Source: Amblyomma americanum (Eukaryota > Arthropoda > Arachnida > Ixodida > Ixodidae). Taken from it: 64,000 bases of DNA. Every line of letters starts with the position of its first letter. Position 1 is the first letter of the stretch. The translations under genes were made by a program, and so were the position numbers. The DNA is taken from contig NC_135497.1 of NCBI RefSeq assembly GCF_052857255.1, forward strand, positions 548,991,531-549,055,530, read 5' to 3'. Shown in pieces: positions 11,293 through 22,644 of this stretch. Under the pieces are notes generated by a model that ran no database searches, was not told the DNA's origin, and saw only the letters and a list, made by a program, of their open reading frames with translations.

Positions 11293-11430
11293 TTGGATCC
11301 CCAGTGCCGCTCAGTACCCACCGGTTTTCTAATGGGTACAAGATTTCCCCGGCCTGATGCTCGGCTCTTCTGGGGTGAGATCCTTGGGAACAGTTTCTTG
11401 ACCAAAGTTGCTCAATGCAACATAATGGCC
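11293..11430 (+). mobile_element. tRNA-derived SINE, 5'-truncated copy
   Basis: The stretch from a B-box-like GGATCCCCAG through ACCCACCGGTTTTCTAATGG and GATTTCCCCGGCCTGATG to CTTGGGAACAG matches, in the opposite orientation, the SINE at 54985-55145. The A-box half seen in that copy is missing here. Two independent copies with different flanks show that it is a dispersed element. Confidence 0.7.
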
Positions 11431-12234
11431 AGGCTTGGCTTTGGCCATTATGTACTGTTAGAATAGTTCATTACTGTTTGTTTTAATAAAATGTACATAA
11501 TGTTACTATGTATATAAAACTGCGCACGACTAAAGCAACATAAACACATTCTATGTTGCATTACTGCCGCGCTTATCCATAGGTAGCATAAGCAGACATC
11601 TAGTAACCCTGCTGTCCCAACCGAACGAATTCGTAGGTTCTGCAATGCACGTGAAAGGACTGAGCGGCCATCGCATTGCGTCGTCAGTGGCGGCACCGAA
11701 TTTGCAGTGTAGGTGCAACAAAATTCGCAGCATGTGAAACAGGCCTAAGGAGATGCCTTCTAACAAGTTTTAGTTGCAGGCGTTGAGTGGATGGAACATA
11801 TATTAAATTATTAGAAAACTTGTCTGAGGAGCCACGTGACATTTCCATCTGGATCGGGTGCCGTCCAAGTGCATAACCAGTGTCTGTTGGTGATACTGAC
11901 GTTGCTTAGGAATGTGGCAGTCCTGGTTGGCTGGCCGACCGTGACATCAAGGTACACTTCAGCACTGGCGCTGACCGAGACCGGAACTGCTGGTACAGAA
12001 TTGTTTGTAAAGAAACGTTCACACTGCGCTCTGGTGAATTGAGCTTATTTTCGTAATTACTAGGCCCATACACATCAAACACCCCAAAACTATTTGTATG
12101 CACCAATTTAAAAATAACTACCACAAAGCATCAGTTTTAACTGAAACTTTATGTACACAGTTTCATGATTTTTTCAATGTAACAGGGGAGATGAATTTGT
12201 ATGTGTGGCCATTATAATATTATCCAACTTCTAG
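11431..12234. other. no gene recognised
   Basis: Intron-like or intergenic sequence. It ends in a polypyrimidine-poor acceptor (CTAG) before the candidate exon at 12235. Confidence 0.4.
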
Positions 12235-12329
12235 ACACTATGGACAGCATGAGGCAAAAGATCAAATCGGGCAGGGAGCTTTTCCCGAGGCTATTGATCA
12301 AAGCCCCAGGTGCACCAAGCAAGAAAATG
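12235..12329 (+). CDS. candidate internal exon
   Basis: Entering in phase 1 from the exon at 10553, the 95-bp segment gives 32 residues (DTMDSMRQKIKSGRELFPRL ... SKK M), basic and without stops, and ends at a donor ATG|GTTAGT. The protein is not recognised. It is supported only by the open frame, the phase match with the upstream exon and the splice-like borders. Confidence 0.35.
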
Positions 12330-12528
12330 GTTAGTGTTCAGTTTTGCTGTTTGACTTGTTTATTATACATAGATAATTTCCTGTTGTCTCTGTAACATTT
12401 AAAAATTGCACAGGATGAAATGGGAGGAGGTGAAAAGGGGGAAGTTGTTTACGTAAGACAGACTGTTCTGTTGCCATCCTTCTTGGTCTGATCGAGTTTA
12501 GTGTATTTACTGTGTTTGTGCATCATAG

Positions 12529-12679
12529 AAGTAAAATCATGTCGAAGGTAAAGAGTAAAGAAGCTGCCGAAGTTTTCAACTATGCTCCTGCACACGCATT
12601 CATGATAAAAGACTTCTTTGTGAGGAGTGCGGTCATGTTGAACTGGAAGAAGCCTGTGCTGTGCCTTGAAACGGTGAAG
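12529..12679 (+). CDS. candidate internal exon, basic
   Basis: The frame reads KIMSKVKSKEAAEVFNYAPA, then HAFMIKDFF and MLNWKKPVLCLETVK, and stops at a donor AAG|GTACAG. The nearest acceptor (CATAG, exon from 12529) gives incoming phase 2, which does not fit the preceding candidate exon; an alternative acceptor at 12495-12496 would fit in phase 0. The protein is unrecognised but its composition is clearly coding-like, and it joins in phase with the exon at 13012. Confidence 0.45.
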
Positions 12680-13011
12680 GTACAGTCACGCTCCTGCTGG
12701 AGCATAACTCTAAGCAAAGTGGATGCGCCAATCCCAGGAGTGTGCTTGAGCATGCTAACATCTTGACACAGGAGCACTGGCATGTACCAGTTTTAAATCT
12801 TGCAGCCTGTAAGTTTGAAAGACAAAAAATCGAGTAAAAGGGACATTTGCAAAAACAATCAAATTAGGTGTTGTGCAAAATTGTTTTCAATTGTTGCGCG
12901 GAAAAATTAGCGTTAATGTTCACAGTACGAGGTTTTGCTCATTTGTGTTTGCTACACATTCAGTTAATTTGAGTGCATTTAAAAAATGACGGACTATTTT
13001 TGTGTTGTTAG

Positions 13012-13156
13012 GCCAGATGCAAGTTAGGTGCGGTAGCACTGAAGTTTTCACTTCGGTATCGGTTTGAGGCCCGGTTGAAGGGCAAGAAAGATTCAGACAA
13101 AGATCACATAGAAAAATATAAATGTGGAAGTGGGCTGGCCGGGAATAGGATGCATC
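13012..13156 (+). CDS. candidate internal exon, lysine-rich
   Basis: After a TGTTGTTAG acceptor the 145-bp exon reads in phase 0 as ARCKLGAVALKFSLRYRFEA, RLKGKKDSDKDHIEKYKCGS and GLAGNRMH, ending at a consensus GTAAGT donor (phase 1). It joins without a frame break to the exon ending at 12679. No known domain is evident. If the donor is not used, the frame stops 14 bp later. Confidence 0.45.
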
Positions 13157-13949
13157 GTAAGTTGACGTGACCAGTTGTCTGATTGAAGATTTTTTCTCTC
13201 CTTTTCTCCTTCAACTTCTGTCACTGCCATTTGATAAAGTGTGCAGCATGTCATTAGTGCGTTTCTTCTTGTGGTATGAACTTCAGTATGCTAATAATAA
13301 CAACACGAGTGAAAACAATAAGAATTTATGTACTGATCAGAGCAAACCATTTCACCAGCTAGGTCATTTTTACCAGTACGTACTGCTTGCTTTGCAGAAC
13401 CTGCCATCAACTAAAGATGTGAAAAAAACGAAAATTTGAAGCATCTATGTCTCTACAAGAGAAGATTATTGATCAATTTAATGAAGAGAACTGTGAGGTT
13501 TGTGTTTCTTCAGTTTGTTTCCTGCTGTCAGGAAGAACATTGTCTACTTTGCTGAATTTTGTTAAAGAAGAAGGAAAACATAGCTCAGGACGCGGCGTTG
13601 CTTACTGTATCAGGCCGTGTTTCTTTTTGAGGCTTCGCTCTATGTATGCTACCTTTCACGCGAAGGCCTAAGTGATGATGGCAAGCAACGAGCAGCGCTG
13701 TCATGTGAACTGTTTTTCCCGTTTCACTTGGCTCTTCACTTGGTTGTATTTTTGCAACTGGGCGCGCTTGCTGCCCAGCTGGCCATACACACATCCCAGA
13801 AGTCTGCTGGCCATACACACTTCTGGGTTCTCAGATTTGCTCGTCCCCTATGGTCTGTCGGCCTGTAGGCCTCAGCAGACACGCCACCTTGTTCAGTGCC
13901 ACAGTTGCTCCACCTCCTTAAATAAAATAGTCCCTTTGTCGTTGCTATG
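13157..13949. other. no gene recognised
   Basis: Intron-like or intergenic; an acceptor-like TTTGCAG at 13391-13397 is followed by a very short open frame only. Confidence 0.35.
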
Positions 13950-14062
13950 AGGCTGTTGTTGGCAGTAACAACGGGATAAGGACATATCATGCGGGTCACG
14001 GGTAGGTAGGCTGCAGGCTGAGATGCATGTTGGGCTAGGTAGAGGCGCCTGGTACCTAGAGT
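13950..14062. repeat. dispersed repeat, copy 1 of 2
   Basis: About 113 bp from TGTTGGCAGTAACAACGGGA to CGCCTGGTACCTAGAGT recur almost unchanged at 26079-26191 in the same orientation. Here the copy is bracketed by an 18-bp direct repeat (ATAGTCCCTTTGTCGTTG at about 13928 and 14065), which could be a target duplication or a tandem period of about 137 bp. It encodes nothing recognisable. Confidence 0.85.
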
Positions 14063-14130
14063 AATATAGTCCCTTTGTCGTTGATATGCCCAGTCAAAAC
14101 ACACTACAGAATTCTAAGACAGAAAATTTC

Positions 14131-14322
14131 TGTAGTCTGTAGTCTTGTCGTATTTTGGGCATGTCTTGTGTAGTCTGTCTTGTCTTTTGTAGTCTGTCCT
14201 GTCTTCTGTAGTCTGTCTTGTCTATTATAGTCTGTCTTCTGTAGTTTGTCCTCTCTTTTGTAGTCTGTCTTGACTTCTGTAGTCTGTCTTGTCTTCTGTA
14301 GTTTGCCTTGTCTTGTGTAGTG
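14131..14322. repeat. 19-bp minisatellite
   Basis: About nine imperfect copies of a 19-bp unit of the form TAGTCTGTCTTGTCTTYTG, with one shortened 14-bp unit. Its reverse strand stays open in two frames (GlnThrLys-rich), which is a by-product of the repeat. Confidence 0.9.
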
Positions 14323-14882
14323 CTCGTACACTGTGTAACAGTTGTTACTGTGTCACCTGTCAATTAACACAAGATTTGTGTTCTGGAGTAGGCAATGCAC
14401 AAAAATGCACAGCTTCTTAATGGTTGCCTGTCAATTAACACAAGCTTTGTGCATTCCAGAGTAATTCTTACACAAAACCACTAGAATGGAAATGAAAATG
14501 ATCAATTTTTATTTACTGTTTCGTGCTTTTTTTTTTAGCTTGCTGATGCATGCTGTCCAGCGTTGTCCTGGCCGCAGGTTCCTAGATACATCGCCCATGA
14601 GACAAGAAAAATGGCCTTTGTCTTGGCTGAAAAAAGATCACCGCTGCTACCTGCACAAAAAAAATGTGAAAGCGTTGACGCCTCCTCGACACTGGTCGCC
14701 TTTCAAATTTGGCGCCATTGTTGTTTTCTAGTTGACTTGATTGGTTATCAACTAACTCTTATTTTACCCTCATTTCATGTCAGCAACGATTTCGAGTTTT
14801 CAAATTTTCCTCCATGGATCGTTCCTGCCCACTCACTGAATACCCGCCCAGTCTAATCACCCGTTCATTGCCTTTTGCTTCA
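14323..14882. other. no gene recognised
   Basis: Contains a short direct repeat (CTGTCAATTAACACAAG at about 14358 and 14428) but no exon or known element. Confidence 0.4.
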
Positions 14883-15074
14883 CAAGAGGGACGCCGTAGT
14901 GGAGAGCTCCAGAAATTTCGACTACCTGGGGTTCTTTAGCGTGCACTGACAACGCATAATACACGGGCCTCTAAAATTTCGCCTCCATTGAAATTTGATT
15001 GGCGCAGCCAGGATCGAACCTGCGTCTTTTTGGACAGCAGTCGAGCGCCATAACCATTGAGCCACCGCGGCGGC
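14883..15074 (-). mobile_element. Ruka-like tRNA-derived SINE
   Basis: On the minus strand it starts GCCGCCGCGGTGGCTCAATG, carrying a pol III A box (TGGCTCAATGGTTA) and, about 35 bp on, a B box (GGTTCGATCC), followed by the family's body with CAGTGCACGCTAAAGAACCC and the CTCCACTAC region. This is the layout of the Ruka SINE described from ticks. The head is well preserved; the tail is absent. It abuts the left end of the Penelope-like element at 15078. Confidence 0.85.
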
Positions 15075-15077
15075 ATC

Positions 15078-16495
15078 ATTTTAGGAAAGCCGCAAAAAAA
15101 GACCCGCGAAGAGATACGGGCGCACAATAACCCAAAGCAGTGAAAAGGCGAAGTGCAATCAAAGGTCACTGGCATACTAATGAATCATCTAAAAAAGCAA
15201 ATTACTAACGGTGAAGGTTTACCGACGGCTTTGCCAAACGTGTCCTTAGCCTTACCGATGTAGTAAGCCTCAACTATCTACCGACAGATTTATCCCTTCC
15301 GTAAACCACTGATGTGTCGTGAAAATTAGGCGTGCAAAGAGACAGGTCATCCTCAGATTTGCATTCAAAAGATAGAGCGTGCAGTGCCAGATTAGAATTT
15401 GCCTTCCCCCTATAGAGTGAAAGTGCTCAGTCAGGTGCAAATTCAGATATCTGCCTGTCTGCCCATATTAGTGGCAGTTATAAGGCAGTGGAACGCAATA
15501 AACTCCATTACTTTTGTAAGTGGTGAACCTTTTTTTGTCACACTGTCCATTGTGGACAAGTACCCAGTTTTATCAAGCCTTTTTTTTAATGGCGGCGCAA
15601 AGGCCTCCTGTCTTGCACTTCGCTGTTAAGACAACAGCAGCATTATGCTTTCCCGCGACTTTCTTGAGACTGTGAAATACTGTGGAGGTAAGGTGTATCA
15701 GCATCATCGGAGTACGTGTTCCTTACCCTCGAGCGAGTGAAAACATACTATGACAGGTTGTTGAGATGGGCAAGTGGGAACCCAGCTGCTCGGAAACCTG
15801 CTACAAGAATGCGTCCTCAGCAGTGATGGCATGACTTATGTAAAGCTGATGTCATGCACACGATTGCACATCCATCAAGTGTTTCCATCTTTACTGACCT
15901 TAACCAGCGACAAATACACCTCTTGATCATCCTTCCCCAGCAACGAGCGGTCCGACTCGTAGCTAAAAAGAACCTTCCCCGATCTTTACCTGTAGCCCCG
16001 ACAAACATATTCGTCCACAAAGCGCAGGTCTGCATCAAGAAACTGTTAACAGTCCTGCTTAGACAATTCTGATCTAAAAGACAGGCCTTGACCGCATGCC
16101 TTAAAGACTCCTAAAACATCTTGTGCCAACTTATCTGAGCCTTCAATGTCCAGAAAAATTAGGTAGTCATGAACATGACGAAATGCTACTATGCCAAGGT
16201 CCTCCAAACAGGGCTTTAATGCCTTATCGATTTGAGACAAAAAAATTTTGCTGAGCAAAGGTACAACCTGCGTGTAAATACCGCCCTGCCAACTGACAAA
16301 TGCGGATTTGCAGTAAAAGGACAACAGCCCCATGAAGCCAGCGACCGAAATCACGCAATCATCTGTAAAAGCATGTTCATTGTTCACCCTGATGCAGTTT
16401 GCACATGCCTCAGATGTCTTTCATGTGACAATGAATAGTGCAGGCCCTCCATGTCGATGCTCACTGCAGAGCACCTGCCCAGGTTGCTGTCCACA
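15078..16495 (-). mobile_element. Penelope-like element, left inverted copy
   Basis: Minus-strand frames, broken by several shifts, encode a Penelope-type reverse transcriptase: a SIDMEGLHYSL block (palm motif A, near 16450), an LLSFYCKSAFVSWQGG block, PLLSKIFLSQIDKALK, and a degenerate FRHVHDYLIF where YVDD is expected (near 16165), then the thumb with a KSCHH motif (near 15825). The 3' part (15405-15620) matches 17290-17430 in reverse complement, as does the outer flank to 15078. It lacks an intact ORF and is dead. Confidence 0.8.
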
Positions 16496-16499
16496 TGAA

Positions 16500-17790
16500 A
16501 CTAGAACTCCACAGAACTCCGCTTTTGTGAGTATGCAAGGCGGTAGTTACATCAGAATTCAGGCATATGCAAAGGGTCCCAGGTTGCACTGTTCCTCCGC
16601 GACATTCTTCTGTCCAGAGACGATACCGCATCAAAGCCCTGTTTGGAAGACCTCGGCATAGTAGCTTTTCGTTATGTTGATAGCTACCTAAGTTTTTTGC
16701 ACAAGGAGGGCTTAGATAAGTTTGCACAAGACGTTTTAGAAATCTTTAGGCATGTGGTCAAAGCCTATCTTTTACGCCTGAATTTAACTAAGCATAACCG
16801 TTTGTAGCTTCTTGACTTAGACCTGCGCTTTGCGGACGACCACATATGTTGGCGCCGCAGCCCAAGATCGGGAAGCCTCTTAGCTATGAGTCGAACCACT
16901 CGAGGCTGGTGAAGGACAGGTTGGAAATCGCATGCATCACGACCGCTTTATGGAAGTCATGCCATCACAGTGTTTAAAATGCATTCTCGGAGCAGGTTTC
17001 CAAGCCAATGGCACCTGGGTTCCCACTTGCCCATCTCGCGCACTTGTCAGTGTGTTTTTACTCTCTCGAGGGAACGGAACACCATTCGCATGATGCTGAC
17101 GTAGTTGAGCACCACAACAAGACGGGCTCTATACCTTACTTCCACGCCATTTCGCACCGTCCCAAGAAAGTTGCACCAAAGTATGATGTTGCTGTTGTCT
17201 TGACCGCTAAAAGTAAGGTAGAAGCCCTTTGCTTCTCCGTTCAAACTAGTCTTGATACAACTACGGGTAATCGTCCGCTATGCACAGTGGCAGATAAGAA
17301 ATGTTCACCACTTGCAAAAGTAAACGGTTTTTTTGCATTCCACTGCCTCGTAGCTGAAACTACTATGGGCAGACAAGCAGATATCTGAATGTGCGTCTGG
17401 CTGAGAGCACTTTCACTGTATAGAGAGGAAGGCGAATTTTCACCTGACGCTGCACGTTCAATCTCGTGAATGCAATCGGAGGACGACCTTTCTCTTTGCA
17501 CGCCTGATTTCCGCGGAACATCTATGGTTTAGGGAAGTGATAAATCTGTCTTGATATAGTTGAGGCTTACTACATCGGTAAGGCTAAAAACAAGTGCCTG
17601 GCTAAACCGTCGGTGAACTTTCACTGTAAGGAATTAGTTTTTTAGATGGTTCACTAGTACGTCAGTGCCTTTCGATTGTTTTTTGCCCTCTCACTGCTTT
17701 GGGGTTTTTCGTGCTTGAATCTCTTTGCAGGTCTTCTTTTGCCACTTTCCTTCAATAAAATTTTAGTTGTTAGACCAGCCTCATCTTGTG
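16500..17790 (+). mobile_element. Penelope-like element, right inverted copy
   Basis: The plus-strand copy starts inside the RT at an NSAFVSMQGG block, passes a degenerate FRYVDSYLSF catalytic motif (near 16665), LLDLDLRFADDHICWRR and KSCHHSV, and continues in one open frame (17008-17388) through the thumb and linker (SIPYFHAISHRPKKVAPKYD, PLCTVADKKCS). It ends near an AATAAA at about 17754. The GIY-YIG endonuclease domain is not recognisable. Together with the left copy it forms a head-to-head pair whose homologous parts extend outward for more than 1 kb. Confidence 0.8.
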
Positions 17791-18474
17791 CTCATCTCTT
17801 CTCCTGTGTTGTGTCTTCCGGCTGGTTTTAAGATGAAATACTGAATGCCGCAAGACAGCCATTTTAGAGTCAAGCGCACTTATAATGGCCACAGATATAA
17901 TGAATGTTCATTTATTACAAAAATAGTACTTACTTCATTAATTTATGCATGAAGTATATGACACTGCATCAAAATAAAAAAAGGACTAACCCTCATGGCC
18001 AAACTGCAGTTACAGCAAACAAAAGGACACCATAAACCCGCCCCACATGCAAAAGCTTGCACTTCAGGCCAATGCAGAAATAAGATCAGATTACTTCCCA
18101 ATCTGCATGACACTGCCACGGAAAGTAAAGAATGTGACAGGCAACAAAGGAGCAACAAAAAAGCGAACTGTAGGTAGCAGGCAATCTCATGCAGACAAGC
18201 TACAAGGTCAGGCCAACATAGACGTGGAAGGAGAAATTTAAAAAAAAAGCCACAAGAAGCACATAATAATTTTTAAGGTTTTCACAGCCCTTTAAATGGC
18301 AAATACTTTCCTGAAAAAACATAACACAAGCGGCAATTTTTTTTCGGTAATCAATTTTTTTCATGTACTACATTGTTCTTGAAGCATGGGCGGGTGTAGA
18401 GTAGTCAGAATAATGCATGCATCCCTAAGCATTGCCATGCCAAAAACTGTGCTTACAGAAAAAGCTTGCCTTAC
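17791..18474. other. no gene recognised
   Basis: A 64-codon plus-strand frame at 18047-18241 (lysine-rich, TLPRKVKNVTGNKGATKK) has protein-like composition but no splice or start support. The rest is AT-rich. Confidence 0.4.
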
Positions 18475-18586
18475 TGAGTGAATACCACTGGCCATCCACT
18501 AATTTCCCAGCCTGCTCCAGGTCCCTGGCAAAAATCACACGAAACTTGGTGGCTTGCACAACTTCCATGCACCTCTTGGTCTTAAG
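18475..18586 (-). CDS. candidate exon of an unrecognised minus-strand gene
   Basis: On the minus strand a strong acceptor (TTTTTTTCCAG) leads into 37 codons with only one open frame (LKTKRCMEVVQATKFRVIFA, RDLEQAGKLVDGQWYSL), ending at a donor A|GTAAGG. Both borders are good and the two other frames have stops, which supports a real exon. The product is not recognised. Confidence 0.5.
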
Positions 18587-18788
18587 CTGGAAAAAAATTG
18601 AGGGATCAGTGAGATATCAAATTTTACATGCATTGCTTTGTTTCAATCACCGACTAAAAAAAACAGCGGTTTCTGTGAGCGCAACTATTTTTTCACTCTA
18701 GCATTCTACAGTAAACCACGTTTATCGCGACCTATATCACACTGACTTGCTGCACGGTCCCAGCACTACTGTGTATAGCTCTATGGTT

Positions 18789-19023
18789 TCAAATGCTTCT
18801 TAGCTCTGAGCCCTTGGGCTTGCACTCGTTAATGCAGAAAACCTCGGAAAGGGCAACCAGAGCTTCTAGCTTTAAGCTATAGGTATTCAGAAGGTCAGTG
18901 GTCTGTGGGAGAACTTTTGGCTGGGTGACACAGTAGCAAATGCTGCTCCAGCTACTTTCACTCCATTGCAAAAAACTCGCACAGCAGAGACCTGTCCTCC
19001 ATTTTGCATTGCAGCAACAATCA
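18789..19023 (-). CDS. weak candidate exon between the better-supported minus-strand exons
   Basis: After an acceptor GAATTTCAG two frames are open. One (phase 2, fitting the exon at 19657) runs about 77 codons to a stop at 18789; the other reads IVAAMQNGGQVSAVRVFCNG and looks more protein-like, but needs a different incoming phase and stops near 18890. I cannot decide between them. If the first frame is right the gene would end here and the exon at 18475 would belong elsewhere. Confidence 0.2.
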
Positions 19024-19656
19024 CTGAAATTCAAAGCACGCATACAAAATGCACACCTACCTTCCAACGCAGCATCATAATAATGGGTATAATTATTGGA
19101 ATGAAATACCAGTCTGTACATGTAGTTTTGAATTTATCCAAAAATTACAAGCAACCGACAAACAATAAACATTGAAAGGAAGAAAAAATAACCAGAATTG
19201 TTTAAAAATTCTGTCAGAAGACTTATGCGACATCCACTACACTCCGGCAGTTCATCGGTTTTGTGCACCTTCAAACCACACTTTCTTACAGGCACGTTTG
19301 CACAGAACTCTCGTTGAACCTGATCTTTAAGAATCATTATTGGTGCTACAGTAGAGAGAAACCAGGTCTTATGAAAAACGAAGGGCCCTACACATTGCAT
19401 CACAAGCCCAGATGGTGCACTTGTGTCGCCTCTTATACTTATGCAAGAAACAGGAACAGAGATATCTTGACTTAATTAAAAAAAGAGGAAGTGCAATGCA
19501 TGTGTAATGCAGAGAAGATATAAGCAATACCACACTAAAACACTGGGAGGATTCCAAAAGCAGGTGAATGCATGAATGGGTGGCAATCAGATGGCTAAAT
19601 GAGATTAGGAAATTTGAGGAAAAAGGGTGGTAGCATGTGGCACAGGATACAGTTAC

Positions 19657-19799
19657 CTAAACTGAACTGGAGAACCATTGTTCTGCACTAAATTTAACAG
19701 CACATTCACACGACAGACAAAATCACTAACTCCAGGAACGGACTGCGCATCATGCGACTCATTGTCAATCACCACTGCAAATGGCACCAGCGCCGCAGA
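19657..19799 (-). CDS. candidate exon of an unrecognised minus-strand gene
   Basis: The 143-bp segment lies between CATGTGCAG and AG|GTAACT and reads in phase 0 as SAALVPFAVVIDNESHDAQS, VPGVSDFVCRVNVLLNLVQN, NGSPVQF, without a stop. It joins in phase with the exon at 20660. Hydrophobic-acidic alternation suggests a folded domain; I cannot name it. Confidence 0.5.
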
Positions 19800-20041
19800 C
19801 TGCACATGAGGAAAAGTAGACATATTTTTGCTCTACACTTTGAGCAGCAGTCAGCTGCGCTTTTAAAAGCAAAGCTCTAAAGTACGGCAACATTGGCACA
19901 TAGTTTTACTGACATGAGGGTGCTTGTGAGCGTGCAAGTCCCATGTTTGTTTTGCACGGAATGTGTTAATTGCGAGGTATGTTTAACTAAAGAGGGGCAT
20001 CTAACATGGGCATCAGTCCTCCGCTAGGGCAGCTATTCATT

Positions 20042-20130
20042 ACTTCCCTTCTATATCCCTCCCTTATATGACGGTTCAAGTGTCCACCAAAATGTGAGAC
20101 AGTTACTGTTACATTTCCTTGAATTTTCCT
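20042..20130 (+). mobile_element. Ruka-like SINE tail fragment
   Basis: The stretch CCCTCCCTTATATGACGGTT, CAAGTGTCCACC and GTGAGACAGTTACTGTTACA matches the 3' part of the SINEs at 52513-53020. The tRNA-like head is missing. Confidence 0.6.
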
Positions 20131-20659
20131 TCAACTAATTTTAAATTTTCAAGCACGGACTTTTAAGAAGGTAGAGGTACAAACTGTGCAGTATAACTAT
20201 ATGCTATGGCAATAAACCAGCAATAAATCTGTGCTGACAGCAGCTTGCCCAGTGCATTGCAATGATGCTATGCCATACAAGGATTGGTGTCATCGTGCAA
20301 TGTTACATTACTGACTGACAATTTGGTCTCTGTTTCAGAAATACTGGTAAACCATCATTGTAGAGCACAATGTTTTTAAAAGGATAAATGAACATATAGG
20401 TCCTTTTCGAGGACACATATGCATACCAGTCAACAGGTGTGCAATGTCAAAGCACGTTTATGTTAACAGCAGCTGCGTCAAGAGCTACATCAGCGACTAT
20501 ATTTTGTACAAGTCTACAGTTCCGGTAATTATAAGCTGAGGTACTGCTGTGAACTGCATGTAGAGTTTAATGCATTTCTAAACCTAGCTGCAAGCCTATG
20601 TTGAAAATATTTTTCTAAATAGGCAGCTAAGATATGCATCACTGAAAAAGAATAACTAC

Positions 20660-20735
20660 CTTGAACGGATCAGGAGGGATGACACAGCCGAAGGCAGAAA
20701 GCACGCATGGCCCAATAGATGCTGGCCACTGGCAA
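20660..20735 (-). CDS. candidate exon of an unrecognised minus-strand gene
   Basis: A canonical acceptor (TTTATTTGCAG) and donor (AAG|GTAGTT) bound a 76-bp exon that reads CQWPASIGPCVLSAFGCVIP PDPFK in incoming phase 2, outgoing phase 0, matching the exon at 19657. The gene would run right to left, antisense to the BEN-like exons on either side of it. Confidence 0.5.
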
Positions 20736-22125
20736 CTGCAAATAAATACATCCAGAGCAACAGCTGTCAGTGGCTGTAGCCATGTCATGAATGACAAGAG
20801 AGGAAATTGTCTACTGCTTTTAAAACTAAACTTAGATGTGATATAGGTAAATAAAAAAACCAATGAGCTAGCTCATGACAAAAGAAATGAAGAGATTTTA
20901 TGTAATGCACCCATATACATTCTTTGAGAAGAGTCACAATGACTGTTATAACCACACTGAAAGATGAGCTGGCTGAAATACCGCGCACCAAATTGAATAT
21001 AGGATGTGCAGGTTTTCATTAATTCCTATCATGGTGCCTTGCACCAATGTCTTGGTATTAAATTGAAAGTTGCAACCAGTCTGCCTTGGTTTAATGAGAA
21101 GAGAGAATGGAAATAAGCATGCTTCACTAGCAAGAAGCTTGATATCTCACAGCCCAGCTTAGCATCATAGAAAAATTGCTAGCGCTTTTAACAAATCTGC
21201 ATACAATTAAAAGCCGCACAAATTTGTCGACTGGCAATGCAAGTAAGGGCAAGAAAACAAAAAAAAATACCAAAGAACACTCGTGAGTGTGACGAAGGGA
21301 GGTCTTCAGGTAGGATACTGTGCCTGGGAAGAGTTCCGACCTCGGAAAATTACCGGCATCACAGCTGATGGCGCGCAACCAAGAATAAATAACAAAGTGA
21401 AAATAAGTAACAAAAAACCATCGACAATGGCGAACGACTTGAATGCGGGCCGCAAAAGCGAGGGATGTAGCTAAAAGGTAGAAATCGTAAATAAGTGTGC
21501 AGGCATCTCCGACAGCTCGCAGTGTTCAGAAGGAGAGGAAGCATCAACGTGTACAGCTAAGGAGACGCAAGATTGATCTAACTTTGACATAACACTCCCT
21601 CAAATTCTGTTCCACTGGGGAAGCACAGACAAGTTTACAAATGACAAGGCGATGAATATGAACTAGCCTTTCGCATGCGATCACTGTCTCAGAATAATTT
21701 AGTATGACGCATATTAAGGCACAAGCACTAATCCGATAAGTACTAACCCTGAGCAAAATAGTGCGATGTCTGATCGCAGCTAGCCTAGCGCGAGCGCTCC
21801 GCCGCCCGGCACTTCTCGCTCATCGTCTTCTACGCAGTTCCAATCCATACCTTTGCACCGAGTGTCGAAGCGCTAGCAAGCGAAAGCGTAACTCTGTTGT
21901 GATATCTGGTGCCATTTTTATTTACCACGACATGCGAGTACTAAATGCACATAAAGACAATGAGAACAACACTGGTCATGCAGGATATAGGCCCTGCTTT
22001 TTTGGCGCCGCATTTTAGCTGCGGCAACCGCAGGCGGACTGCCTCCACTCACAACCCTATATAGCCGCATACAAATAGCGCGTGTGAATACAGATCATTA
22101 GCAAAGAACGCAGAGCGGTACTCAC
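20736..22125. other. no gene recognised, probable intron of the minus-strand gene
   Basis: No domain-bearing ORF. Two minus-strand coding-like snippets with donors occur just to the right (around 22126-22270), which may be 5' exons of the minus-strand gene. Confidence 0.35.
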
Positions 22126-22141
22126 CGGTCATGCGGTTCAT
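22126..22141 (-). CDS. possible first coding exon of the minus-strand gene
   Basis: ATG AAC CGC ATG ACC G followed by a perfect GTGAGT donor. Very short; support is the donor consensus and the position upstream of the exon at 20660, to which its phase does not join directly. Confidence 0.15.
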
Positions 22142-22644
22142 CCAGGCTTAGTAAAACGGCGCAGGAGTCTTCGTTCCCTTTACGGATGACAAGACGTCGC
22201 AGCACTGTCTTTCTTCATGGCTTACCCGTTGAAACTCGCCAATGTTGACAGGCCGAAATCCTGGTCGTTGGCTTCCAAAGCACACTCCTGCTCACCTTCC
22301 TATTGAATGAGTTCTTCACACGTCTCCGCCGTACAAATACTCAAGCAATGCCTCAAAGAGGCAAATAATACAAAACACGACGCGTCGGTTGCGCTGCAAT
22401 GGCGCCGACGGCTGCGCTTTCGTGTCGGTGAAAAATTGCAACCGACAAAACTTTTTGTTTTTTAACCCATGAATATTTATATCATCTTCACAAGAAAGAC
22501 ACTGCATTTATTTTAAATTGTTTTTAGATTATTTAAGAATACTAAAGCGCTTTCAGTTACTTTTTCTGGCATGTTTGTAGAAGCTGCCATTCTGTGATCC
22601 CCTGAAGTGACCCGGATCCTCTAGCAGACGACGGTGTTGGCAGA

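Noticed and set aside
14094..14363. 89- and 75-codon minus-strand ORFs rich in Gln, Thr, Lys and Arg
   Set aside because: Translations of the 19-bp minisatellite.
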